DNA of 21,484 nt from an uncultured Rubellimicrobium sp. GTDB lineage: Bacteria; Pseudomonadota; Alphaproteobacteria; Rhodobacterales; Rhodobacteraceae. Positions 1 to 6,960 of the stretch are shown in pieces (positions within the stretch are counted from its first letter, which is position 1; each line of letters begins with the position of its first letter). The stretch is taken from the NCBI GenBank assembly GCA_902805995.1, contig CADCUU010000472.1:1-21484 (forward strand), given 5' to 3'. The position numbers and the translations under genes were made by a program. The notes under the pieces are model-generated. The model saw nothing but the letters and a program-made list of their open reading frames with translations, did no database searches and was not told the origin of the DNA.

Positions 1-747
1 GTGAACGCCTCACCCGATCTGCGGGCGCAGGTGACCGCCACGCCCGCGCTGCATCCCGACCCCTCGCAACTTCGCCACACGCCCATCGCGGGGGTCATCC
101 TCACGAATGCGGAGATCGACGCCGTGGCAGGCCTCCTGTCGATGCGCGAGGGCTCGCCCTTCGGGATCTGGGCCGCGCCCAAGGTGCTGGACACGCTGGC
201 GGCCAATCCGATCTTTGGCGTGCTGCCCCCCGACCGCGTGCCGCGCCGCGCCCTTTTGCCCGGCGAGGCACTAGTCCTGCCGCTGCCAGACGGCACGCCC
301 TCCGGCCTCACGGTCGAGGCCTTCGATGTGCCAGGCAAGGTGGCGTGGTACCTCGAAGGTCAGGGCTCCGAGGGGGGCGACACGGTCGGGCTCACCTTCC
401 GCGCTAACGCACGCACGGTCCATGTCGTGACCGCCTGTGCTCGCGTCACGCCGGAGTTGATGGAACGCTTCGGCAGCGCGGACATCCTGTTCTTCGACGG
501 CACGCTCTGGACCGACGACGAGATGATCCGCGCGGGCCTGGGCGCCAAGACCGGCCAGCGTATGGGCCACATCTCCATGTCCGGCCCGGACGGCGCGATC
601 GCCGCACTCGCCTCCATAGACATCCGTCGCAAGGTCTTCATCCACGTCAACAACTCGAACCCGGTCCTTCAGCCGGGCTCGCCCGAGCGGCTGGCGGCCG
701 AGGCCGCCGGCTGGACCATCCCCCAGGCCGGGAGCACCTTCCCATGA
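1..747 (+). CDS. pqqB: PqqB, PQQ biosynthesis protein (5' end outside the window)
   Basis: This is the C-terminal five sixths of PqqB, a metallo-beta-lactamase-fold protein of pyrroloquinoline quinone biosynthesis, thought to act as an oxygenase on the tyrosine part of the PqqA-derived intermediate. The 248 visible codons compare with a usual length of about 300, so roughly the first 50 residues, including the Gly-rich N-terminus, lie upstream. The GTG at position 1 is probably an internal valine codon, not a start. Recognisable family segments are ILTNAEIDAVAGLL near residue 33, ADILFFDGTLWTDDEM near 159, the GHISMSGPDG stretch near 190, and a late HVNNSNPVL segment. The stop overlaps the pqqC ATG by 4 bp, as expected for a translationally coupled pqq operon. 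pqqA, the precursor peptide gene, is not in the window and should lie upstream. Confidence 0.95.
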   Translation: MNASPDLRAQVTATPALHPDPSQLRHTPIAGVILTNAEIDAVAGLLSMREGSPFGIWAAPKVLDTLAANPIFGVLPPDRVPRRALLPGEALVLPLPDGTPSGLTVEAFDVPGKVAWYLEGQGSEGGDTVGLTFRANARTVHVVTACARVTPELMERFGSADILFFDGTLWTDDEMIRAGLGAKTGQRMGHISMSGPDGAIAALASIDIRRKVFIHVNNSNPVLQPGSPERLAAEAAGWTIPQAGSTFP

Positions 748-1508
748 CCCACCAATCGTCCATCCTGGCGGAACCGCAGGAACCGCTGGACAGTGCCGAG
801 GCCATGGAGCGGCGGCTTCGATGGATCGGCGCCACTCGGTACCACTCGCTCCATCCCTTCCACCGGCTTCTGCACGGAGGCAAGCTCACCAAGGGGCAGG
901 TTCAGGCCTGGGCCCTTAACCGCTACTATTATCAAAGCTCCATCCCCATAAAGGACGCGGTGGTCCTGTCCCGCTTCCGCGACCGCCAGCTCCGGCTCGA
1001 ATGGCGCCACCGGATCGAGGACCATGACGGCTTCGCGGGCACCGAGGGCGGCATCGAGCGCTGGCTCAAGCTCACGGACGGCCTGGGCCTCGACCGCGAC
1101 TACGTGGAATCGACCAGGGGCATCCTTGCCGCGACCCGCTTCGCCGTCGACGCCTACGTCCACTTCGTCCGCGACCGCACACCCCTGGAGGCCATAGCCT
1201 CCTCGCTGACCGAGCTCTTCGCGCCCTCGCTGCACGAGGAGCGGATCACGGGGATGCTCACCCATTACGACTTCATCAACCCGGCGGTCATGACCTACTT
1301 CCAGCGCCGGCTCGACCAAGCGCCGCGCGACGCCGACTTCGCCCTTCGCTACGTGCGCGAGCACGCCCGCACGCCCAAGGAGCGGCAGGCGGTCTGCGAT
1401 GCGCTGACCTTCAAGACCGACTGCCTCTGGGTACAGCAGGACGCGCTGTTCCATGCTTACGTGAACGGCCACGTGCCGCCCGGCGCCTTCCGCCCGGAGC
1501 AGCCCTGA
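744..1508 (+). CDS. pqqC: PqqC, pyrroloquinoline-quinone synthase
   Basis: PqqC catalyses the last step of PQQ formation, the cofactorless ring closure and multi-electron oxidation of AHQQ to PQQ in the cytoplasm. The 254-residue product has the normal length and the all-helical heme-oxygenase-like fold signature. The family block WALNRYYYQSSIPIKDA lies near residues 57-73, RIEDHDGF follows near 92-99, and LTELFAPSLHEERI lies near 155-168. The ATG sits inside the pqqB stop region (4-bp overlap) and the stop overlaps the pqqD ATG, so translation is probably coupled through the operon. No damaged motif is visible. Confidence 0.97.
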   Translation: MTHQSSILAEPQEPLDSAEAMERRLRWIGATRYHSLHPFHRLLHGGKLTKGQVQAWALNRYYYQSSIPIKDAVVLSRFRDRQLRLEWRHRIEDHDGFAGTEGGIERWLKLTDGLGLDRDYVESTRGILAATRFAVDAYVHFVRDRTPLEAIASSLTELFAPSLHEERITGMLTHYDFINPAVMTYFQRRLDQAPRDADFALRYVREHARTPKERQAVCDALTFKTDCLWVQQDALFHAYVNGHVPPGAFRPEQP

Positions 1509-1807
1509 TGCGCCCCGCCATCGGCGCCGACTCCGTGCCGCGCCTGCCGCGCCATGTGAAGCTGCGCCATGACAAGGCCCGCGACCGCTGGCTGATCCTG
1601 GTGCCTGAACGGGTGCTCGTCCCCGATGACACCGCCGTGGCCGTCCTGTCGCGCGTCGACGGGGCCCGCAGCGTCCGCGAGATTGCCACCGACCTTGCCC
1701 AGACTTACCAGGCCCCTGTCGACGTGATCCTGGCTGACAGCGTCTCGCTGCTCCAGGATCTTGCCGACAAGGGGTTCCTCGCTGTCACGGAGGCCCCGCA
1801 TGCCTGA
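1508..1807 (+). CDS. pqqD: PqqD, PqqA-binding chaperone
   Basis: PqqD is the small peptide-binding chaperone (RiPP recognition element) that holds the leader of PqqA and presents it to the radical SAM enzyme PqqE. The product has 99 residues, normal for the family. It opens with VPRLPRHVKLRHDKARDRW and has the typical later helix with ARSVREIATDLAQTY and the ending LLQDLADKGFLAV. The start overlaps the pqqC stop by 1 bp (TGATG), and the stop overlaps the pqqE start by 8 bp. PqqD and PqqE are separate proteins here, whereas some methylotrophs fuse PqqC and PqqD. Confidence 0.95.
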   Translation: MRPAIGADSVPRLPRHVKLRHDKARDRWLILVPERVLVPDDTAVAVLSRVDGARSVREIATDLAQTYQAPVDVILADSVSLLQDLADKGFLAVTEAPHA

Positions 1808-2969
1808 GGACTATGCTGCCGATATCCAGCTCGTGACCCGCGCGGGCGAGGAGCGGTCCCGCCCCTACGGCCTGCCGCTGGCCGTGCTGGCCGAGGTGAC
1901 GCACCGCTGCCCGCTCCAGTGCCCCTACTGTTCCAACCCCGTCGCGATGGAGCCCTCGTCCAACGAGCTGTCCACGCAGGACTGGCTTCGGGTCATCGGG
2001 GAACTCGCCGACCTAGGCGTTCTCCAGATCCACTTTTCGGGGGGCGAGCCCACGGCCCGCCGTGACCTGGGCCAGATGATCACGCGCGCGACCGAGGTGG
2101 GGCTCTACACGAACCTCATCACCTCGGCCGTGGGGCTCACGCGCGACAAGCTCGCCGCGCTCGCGGATGCCGGGCTCTGCCACGTCCAGATCAGCGTCCA
2201 GGGGGCCGAGGCGGCTCTGGCCGACCGGGTGGGCGGCTATAGGGGTGGGCACGCGAAGAAGCTCGAGGCGGCCCGGTGGACGCGCGAGCTGGACCTGCCG
2301 CTGACGGTGAACGCGGTGATGCACCGCCAGAACCTCCAACAGCTTCCGGCCATCATCGACATGGCGGTAAACATGGGCGCCGCCCGGCTAGAGGTCGCGA
2401 ATGTCCAGTACTACGGCTGGGCGCTGAAGAACCGCCATGCCCTGATGCCGACGCCCGCCCAGGTCGAGGACTGCACCGCCACCGTAGAGGTGGCGCGGGC
2501 GCGGCTGCACGGCGTCATGGACATCGACTACGTGATTCCAGACTATTACGCCCTGCGGCCCAAGCAGTGCATGGGCGGCTGGGGGCGGCAGTTCTTCAAC
2601 ATCTCGCCTTCGGGCAAGGTCCTGCCCTGTCACGCGGCAGAGACGATCACCGGCCTCGACTTCGACTCCGTCCGTGACCGCCCTCTCGCATGGATATGGG
2701 ACCACTCGAAGGCGCTGAATGCTTACCGCGGCACGGAATGGATGCCTGAACCCTGCCGATCCTGCGAATGGAAGGAGGCCGACTTCGGCGGCTGCCGCTG
2801 CCAGGCCTTTGCGCTTACCGGATCGGCGGGCAATACCGATCCGGCTTGCGCCAAGTCGCCGCTGCATGACCGCATCTTTGCCTTGGCCGAAACCGAGGCC
2901 AGCGAAGAACGCAACCGCTTCGTCTACCGGAACTTCTCGGGCGGGACCGAGGAAGCAGGGCCCGCCTGA
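1800..2969 (+). CDS. pqqE: PqqE, radical SAM/SPASM PqqA peptide cyclase
   Basis: PqqE forms the Glu-Tyr carbon-carbon cross-link in PqqA, the first committed step of PQQ biosynthesis. From the ATG at 1800 the protein has 389 residues. The radical SAM cluster motif CPLQCPYC (Cys37, Cys41, Cys44) follows the VTHR strand. The SPASM region is visible as KQCMGGWGRQ, a cysteine in VLPCHAAE, and a C-terminal cluster with CRSCEW, GGCRC and PACA, which would bind the auxiliary iron-sulfur clusters. The reading frame is open upstream to 1761, but the start at 1800 is preferred because it places MPEDYAADIQ at the expected N-terminus and overlaps the pqqD stop. The stop overlaps the start of the following peptidase gene. 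Confidence 0.97.
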   Translation: MPEDYAADIQLVTRAGEERSRPYGLPLAVLAEVTHRCPLQCPYCSNPVAMEPSSNELSTQDWLRVIGELADLGVLQIHFSGGEPTARRDLGQMITRATEVGLYTNLITSAVGLTRDKLAALADAGLCHVQISVQGAEAALADRVGGYRGGHAKKLEAARWTRELDLPLTVNAVMHRQNLQQLPAIIDMAVNMGAARLEVANVQYYGWALKNRHALMPTPAQVEDCTATVEVARARLHGVMDIDYVIPDYYALRPKQCMGGWGRQFFNISPSGKVLPCHAAETITGLDFDSVRDRPLAWIWDHSKALNAYRGTEWMPEPCRSCEWKEADFGGCRCQAFALTGSAGNTDPACAKSPLHDRIFALAETEASEERNRFVYRNFSGGTEEAGPA

Positions 2970-3889
2970 TGGATGCGGAGGACGAGGGATTTCATCTCGA
3001 CGTCGGCGACGGGCACCGGATCTGGGTCCAGCCCTGGGGCAACCCGGCCGGCGTGCCGATCCTGTTCCTGCATGGCGGGCCGGGAAGCGGCTGCAACCCC
3101 GGGCAGCGCACGATTTTCGATGCGTCGCGCCACCGCGTGATCTTCGTGGACCAGCGCGGCTCGGGCCGAAGCCTGCCGCCGCGTGCGCGCCATGCCAACA
3201 CTACTCAGCACCTCATCATGGATCTCGAACGGGTCCGCGAGCACCTGGGATATAGGAGTTGGCTGGTCGTGGGTGGCTCCTGGGGCGCGACCCTGGCGCT
3301 GGCCTACGGCCAAGAGCATCCCCACCGCGTCACAGGCCTCGTCCTGCGGGCCACGTTCCTTGGCTCCAGGGCAGAGATCGACTGGGCCTTTGGCACGGGA
3401 CTCGCGGCGTTCCATCCGCCCATGTATGAAGCGCTCCTCGATCTCGTGCCGCCAGAGGATCGCCAAGACCCGCTCCCCGCCCTCTGGAGACGGATCCTTG
3501 ATCCTGATCCATCTATTCACGCACCGGCGGCCCTGGGGTTGTTCCACATTGAGCGTGCCCTGTCCGAACTCGTCCCACCGCGAACGACCTTGCCTCCGCC
3601 CCAGGCCGGCCCCCTTCCAGCCACGCCCTTCATGGAGGCGCACTACTTTCTTCATGGCTGTTTCCTACCCGAAGGCGCGCTCCTTGCCGGCGTGCTATCT
3701 CTGCGCGGCATCCCCGGAGTGATTGTACAGGCGCGCTACGACCTTCTCTGCCGCCCAGCGACGGCGTACCGACTCGCCTCTCGCTGGGCTGGGGCGCGCT
3801 TGGTGATGATCGAGGCGGCCGGACATTCCCTGGGTCATCCCGACATCGCCGCCGCAGTCCGCGAGGCTGTGGCATCCCTGACCCCCTAG
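2969..3889 (+). CDS. pip: Proline iminopeptidase-like alpha/beta hydrolase (peptidase S33) coupled to pqqE
   Basis: This 306-residue protein belongs to the alpha/beta hydrolase fold and most resembles prolyl aminopeptidases, which remove N-terminal proline from peptides in the cytoplasm. The visible motifs are the oxyanion-hole HGGPGSG (35-41), DQRGSGRS (61-68), the nucleophile elbow GGSWG with Ser104, the acid QARYD with Asp258, and the base AAGHS with His286, so the catalytic triad is complete. No signal peptide is seen. The ATG at 2969 overlaps the pqqE TGA (TGATG), which makes it the last gene of the pqq operon. No PqqF-type metalloprotease is visible in the window, so by position this enzyme could trim the modified PqqA. 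That role is inferred only from context, and a general peptide-salvage role is equally possible. Its TAG overlaps the stop of a decayed gene on the other strand. Confidence 0.9.
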   Translation: MDAEDEGFHLDVGDGHRIWVQPWGNPAGVPILFLHGGPGSGCNPGQRTIFDASRHRVIFVDQRGSGRSLPPRARHANTTQHLIMDLERVREHLGYRSWLVVGGSWGATLALAYGQEHPHRVTGLVLRATFLGSRAEIDWAFGTGLAAFHPPMYEALLDLVPPEDRQDPLPALWRRILDPDPSIHAPAALGLFHIERALSELVPPRTTLPPPQAGPLPATPFMEAHYFLHGCFLPEGALLAGVLSLRGIPGVIVQARYDLLCRPATAYRLASRWAGARLVMIEAAGHSLGHPDIAAAVREAVASLTP

Positions 3890-4415
3890 GCCATAACGAG
3901 CACGAAGGCGTCCGGGCGCTGGCCCAAGGCCGTCCTCAAGGCGGTCTCCGACCCCAGCACCGCGACTGACCCAACCGGAATGGCCGCATCGAGCGCATCG
4001 AGAAATCGATCAGGTCACGAAGTTCCGCTGATAGGACCGCCTCGAGCTCCGCCTAGCGCTGGTCGTCGGTGAGGCCGACCAGATGCCATTGCAGCAGGTC
4101 GGGTCCCAGAGCCTCCGGCGGCGGCAGCCGGTCCAAGGCGGCGGCCGATCCGATCACGGCCCGCTCGAGAAGTTCTGGATTCGCTACTCGACGCAGCCAT
4201 GCACCGCTTTGCGCATGGACATCGAGGGTTCTCAGGATGAGCGGATCCCTGAACGATGGAAAGCTCGCCACACCGGTCTGGCTGTCGAACATGACCGTCG
4301 TGCCTTAGGCTCCACCAGTCACGCGCACCGTATCCCACAGCCATCCTGTCGAGATCGCGCAGAGCCCGATCCTCGCTGCTCCCTTCTTGAAAAACCCACC
4401 TTCGGCAGGTCCGCG
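3886..4415 (-). pseudogene. Decayed gene of unknown family, convergent with the iminopeptidase
   Basis: Reading the minus strand, a protein-like signal crosses three frames. It runs through DRALRDLDRMAVGYGARDWW (about 4395-4325), then from an ATG at 4292 through MFDSQTGVASFPSFRDP and LLQWHLVGLTDDQR to a TAG at 4053-4055. Beyond the stop it continues as AELEAVLSAELRDL. After a frame change near 4005 it runs as DALDAAIPVGSVAVLGSET and ends LGQRPDAFVLVMA at a TAG at 3886-3888. Acidic, leucine- and alanine-rich helices continue across the breaks, which suggests one gene disabled by at least one stop and one or two indels. I do not recognise the family. The 79-codon piece 4053-4292 is the longest intact fragment. 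The upstream boundary near 4415 is uncertain. Confidence 0.5.
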
Positions 4416-4880
4416 GCCGACCCGACCGCCTACACAGGCAAGCGGATCATACAGGCCTTGCGGCGGTAAACGGAAGCGGAGGTCCCATGGAGACCGCCTT
4501 TGCAGCAACCGTCTGAGCGGGCAGCGGTAGCGATCAGCGCCCGGCCCAGCTCTGGATCGCCCACCCCCGACAGACCAGCGTCGGGCGAGAGGCGGCAAAC
4601 AGGCAGGATCGGAACTTCCTTAACTCACCAAGAACCCGGTCTGCCGACATCCCAATCTTGACTCTCGCGCCGCTACAGAACTCGTGAAGATCAGGCTATA
4701 CTGTACCTCGGGCTCTGCTGGTCCATGCAGTCCAGTCTGCTTGGCTCGTATCTCAGAAAGAGCGCCGGGAGACCCGCGACCAAACGCTTTGACTATTGCA
4801 TTCGTTTGATCCGACAAAGCCGCGTCGGAATTTCCAGGGCAAGCAACCGCCCTCTAAGGGATCGTAGGTCGGGAAGGGTC
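4416..4880. other. Region without a supported gene, leader of the two-component system
   Basis: No open frame here has convincing protein character. The reading frame of the response regulator is open upstream to 4725, but that stretch looks like untranslated leader. TTGACT hexamers occur at 4658-4663 and 4789-4794, and TATACT at 4697-4702. None is paired with a partner box at 16-18 bp, so no promoter can be fixed, although a promoter for the regulator-kinase-hydrolase cassette should lie here. On the minus strand the ends of short frames are visible, possibly the upstream part of the decayed gene, but they could not be joined. Confidence 0.4.
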
Positions 4881-5555
4881 ATGCGCGCACTGGTTGTGGA
4901 AGACGAAGTGGAGCTGGCGCAGTTTCTTGAAAGGCTGCTGCTGAAGATAGGGATCGTCTCCGACACTGCCATGACCGGCGGCGAGGCGGTGGATCTTGCG
5001 CGATCCGCCGCCTACAATATTGCAATTCTCGACCGGCGCCTGCCGGATGGCGACGGGCTTGGGGCAATAGCCCAGTTGCGTCAGCAGACCCCCGACCTAC
5101 CGATCCTGATGCTGACCGCCTTGGACGACGTCGTGAGCCGCATTGAGGGGCTTGATGCCGGGGCCGATGATTACCTGACCAAGCCCTTCGACAGCGGGGA
5201 GCTCGTGGCGCGCATGCGGGCCCTGCTGCGCCGGCCGGGCCTGGAGCCGGAGCTTGCCATCAGTGTGGGACAGATCGTCCTGAACACGCGTGACCGCTCA
5301 TTCCAAGTGCACGGCGAACCTTTGGTGCTGGCGGCTCGGGAGCTGAACCTGCTGGAGGCTCTCGTGCGCCGCGCCAACCGCGTGGTGACTCGGACGAACC
5401 TCGTCGAGGCTGTCTACGAGGTGGGCGCCGAGGTCTTTCCGAACGCGCTTGACGCCAATGTGTCGCGCCTGCGGGCCCGGCTTCGTGAGTTGGGCGCCGA
5501 CGTGGAACTGACGGCCGTACGGGGTGTCGGCTACATGCTCACGGGCGCAACCTGA
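4881..5555 (+). CDS. OmpR/PhoB-family response regulator
   Basis: This is a DNA-binding response regulator of 224 residues. The receiver domain (about 1-115) has the acidic pair in VVEDE, the phosphorylation site Asp51 in AILDRRLPDGDG, the conserved Thr in MLTAL (79) and Lys101 in LTKPFD. A winged-helix effector domain (about 125-222) follows, with AARELNLLEALVRRANRVVT and a final RGVGYML, the classic OmpR-type ending. The ATG at 4881 was chosen because MRALVVEDE is the canonical N-terminus and GGGAAGGG lies just upstream. A longer frame from 4725 would add 52 unlikely residues. The gene abuts its kinase (TGA followed directly by ATG). The signal and targets are unknown, but the exported serine hydrolase downstream is the obvious candidate target. 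Confidence 0.94.
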   Translation: MRALVVEDEVELAQFLERLLLKIGIVSDTAMTGGEAVDLARSAAYNIAILDRRLPDGDGLGAIAQLRQQTPDLPILMLTALDDVVSRIEGLDAGADDYLTKPFDSGELVARMRALLRRPGLEPELAISVGQIVLNTRDRSFQVHGEPLVLAARELNLLEALVRRANRVVTRTNLVEAVYEVGAEVFPNALDANVSRLRARLRELGADVELTAVRGVGYMLTGAT

Positions 5556-6911
5556 ATGGCCCAACGCTCCGGGCGATCATGGAGCCTGACACGGACGCTG
5601 TTTCGGGACCTCGTCGTTGTGGAGGTCGCGGCTTTCCTGGGGGCGCTCTGGGTCTATGCGACCCTGACCAACGATCTGTCGGCGAGCGAACTGGGCCATG
5701 CCCGCGCGGCGCTGGTCCTGGAGCAGGCGGCAGAGGCAGGCGGGCTTCGCGAGATCGCGTCCCTGCCGGAACTGGCTAACTTTCTCGAGGGCCATGAGGG
5801 GCTGCGCTATGGCGTGGCCGTCGATGGCGCCTGGCTGTCGGGGTCCACGCTGACCCCGGACGTGGGCCGGGGTGGCGGGCTCCTGCTTGAGGAGGGGCGC
5901 TTTACGCTCGCGGGTTCCGCGGAGCGTGTCGAGGGCCACGCCACGACGACCGAGATCGACGGGCGCCGCGTGCTGATCCTCACGGTCGGCAACGTGCCCA
6001 ATGCCTTCGATCTGGTCTACGGGGTCTGGATCATCCTGACCCAGATCGCGGCTCTTCTTCTGCCGATCCTGGGGGCCTCGTTCCTGACTACATGGTGGCG
6101 GCTCCGGACCGGAGTTCGTCCGTTGGCCGACCTCGCGCAAGAGGCGGCAGGCATTGACCTCGACCGGGCGCCCAGAAGGCTAGACCTCACGGCCGTGCCG
6201 GTCGAGTTGACGCCTTTGGCCCAGGCCTTCAACCACGCCCTCGAGCGGCTGATCGGGGCCTTCGCGGCACGGAAGCGCTTCCTCGACAACGCCGCCCACG
6301 AGCTTCGGACGCCCCTGGCGGTCATGGCGGCGCGCGTGGATTCGATGCCTGACGGCGAGGAGCGCGGGTTGCTTCGGCGCGACATCCGCAGGCTTCGGGC
6401 GCTTTCGGACCAGTTGCTGGCCTCGGCACGGCTCTCGTCGAGCCAAGCTCCCGCGCCGGTGCTGGTGGACCTAGAGGCGCTGCTGGTCGAGCTTGTCGCG
6501 GACTACGCCCCCCTCGCCCATGAGATGAAGCTCACGATCGGCTTTACCCGTTCGGGCGGGACCGAGCCGGTGGCCGGGGATCCGGCGGCCTTGACGGCGG
6601 CCCTCGCCAACGTGCTCGACAACGCATTGCGGGTGGAGCCTGCTGGCGGAAGCGTCGAGGTCCGCTTGGAGGAGGGCCGGCGAGTCGTGGTCGAAGATCA
6701 TGGTCCGGGCATCGACCCTGCCAACAAGGACCTGATCTTCGAGCCGTTCTGGCGTGGGGGCGAAGGCCGGCAAGGCTCTGGCCTTGGGCTGGCAATCGTG
6801 GCCGAGATCGCGCGTCATCACGGCGCGACCATCCGGGTCAAGGCGACCGCGGGCGGCGGCGCCACCTTCATCATCGCGTTTCCCAAGCCCGGGCAGATCA
6901 TGTTGGCGTAA
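5556..6911 (+). CDS. Membrane sensor histidine kinase
   Basis: This 451-residue kinase is the partner of the adjacent regulator. Transmembrane segments lie at about 17-37 and 156-178, and the roughly 118-residue stretch between them is a periplasmic sensor with no domain I recognise. A HAMP-like linker (GVRPLADLAQEAAGID, about 186-201) follows. The dimerisation helix carries His248 in FLDNAAHELRTPLAVM. The catalytic domain has the N box ALANVLDNALRVE, the G1 box EDHGPGIDP, the F region IFEPFWRG and the G2 box GSGLGLAIV. The ATG follows the regulator stop without a gap. Domain order and length fit the EnvZ/QseC-like group of kinases paired with OmpR-type regulators. All catalytic boxes are intact. 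Confidence 0.94.
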   Translation: MAQRSGRSWSLTRTLFRDLVVVEVAAFLGALWVYATLTNDLSASELGHARAALVLEQAAEAGGLREIASLPELANFLEGHEGLRYGVAVDGAWLSGSTLTPDVGRGGGLLLEEGRFTLAGSAERVEGHATTTEIDGRRVLILTVGNVPNAFDLVYGVWIILTQIAALLLPILGASFLTTWWRLRTGVRPLADLAQEAAGIDLDRAPRRLDLTAVPVELTPLAQAFNHALERLIGAFAARKRFLDNAAHELRTPLAVMAARVDSMPDGEERGLLRRDIRRLRALSDQLLASARLSSSQAPAPVLVDLEALLVELVADYAPLAHEMKLTIGFTRSGGTEPVAGDPAALTAALANVLDNALRVEPAGGSVEVRLEEGRRVVVEDHGPGIDPANKDLIFEPFWRGGEGRQGSGLGLAIVAEIARHHGATIRVKATAGGGATFIIAFPKPGQIMLA

Positions 6912-6960
6912 GGTTCAGCCCCTACTGCCTTGGCCACCAGTAGTCATTGGAGGCCAGATC

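Noticed and set aside
669..1472. Long minus-strand open frame opposite pqqC (267 codons)
   Set aside because: It lies wholly antisense to pqqC with no family resemblance. GC-rich codon bias opens the opposite frames.
2924..3655. Long minus-strand open frame opposite the iminopeptidase gene (243 codons)
   Set aside because: It is antisense to an intact gene with a full catalytic triad, and its composition looks random.
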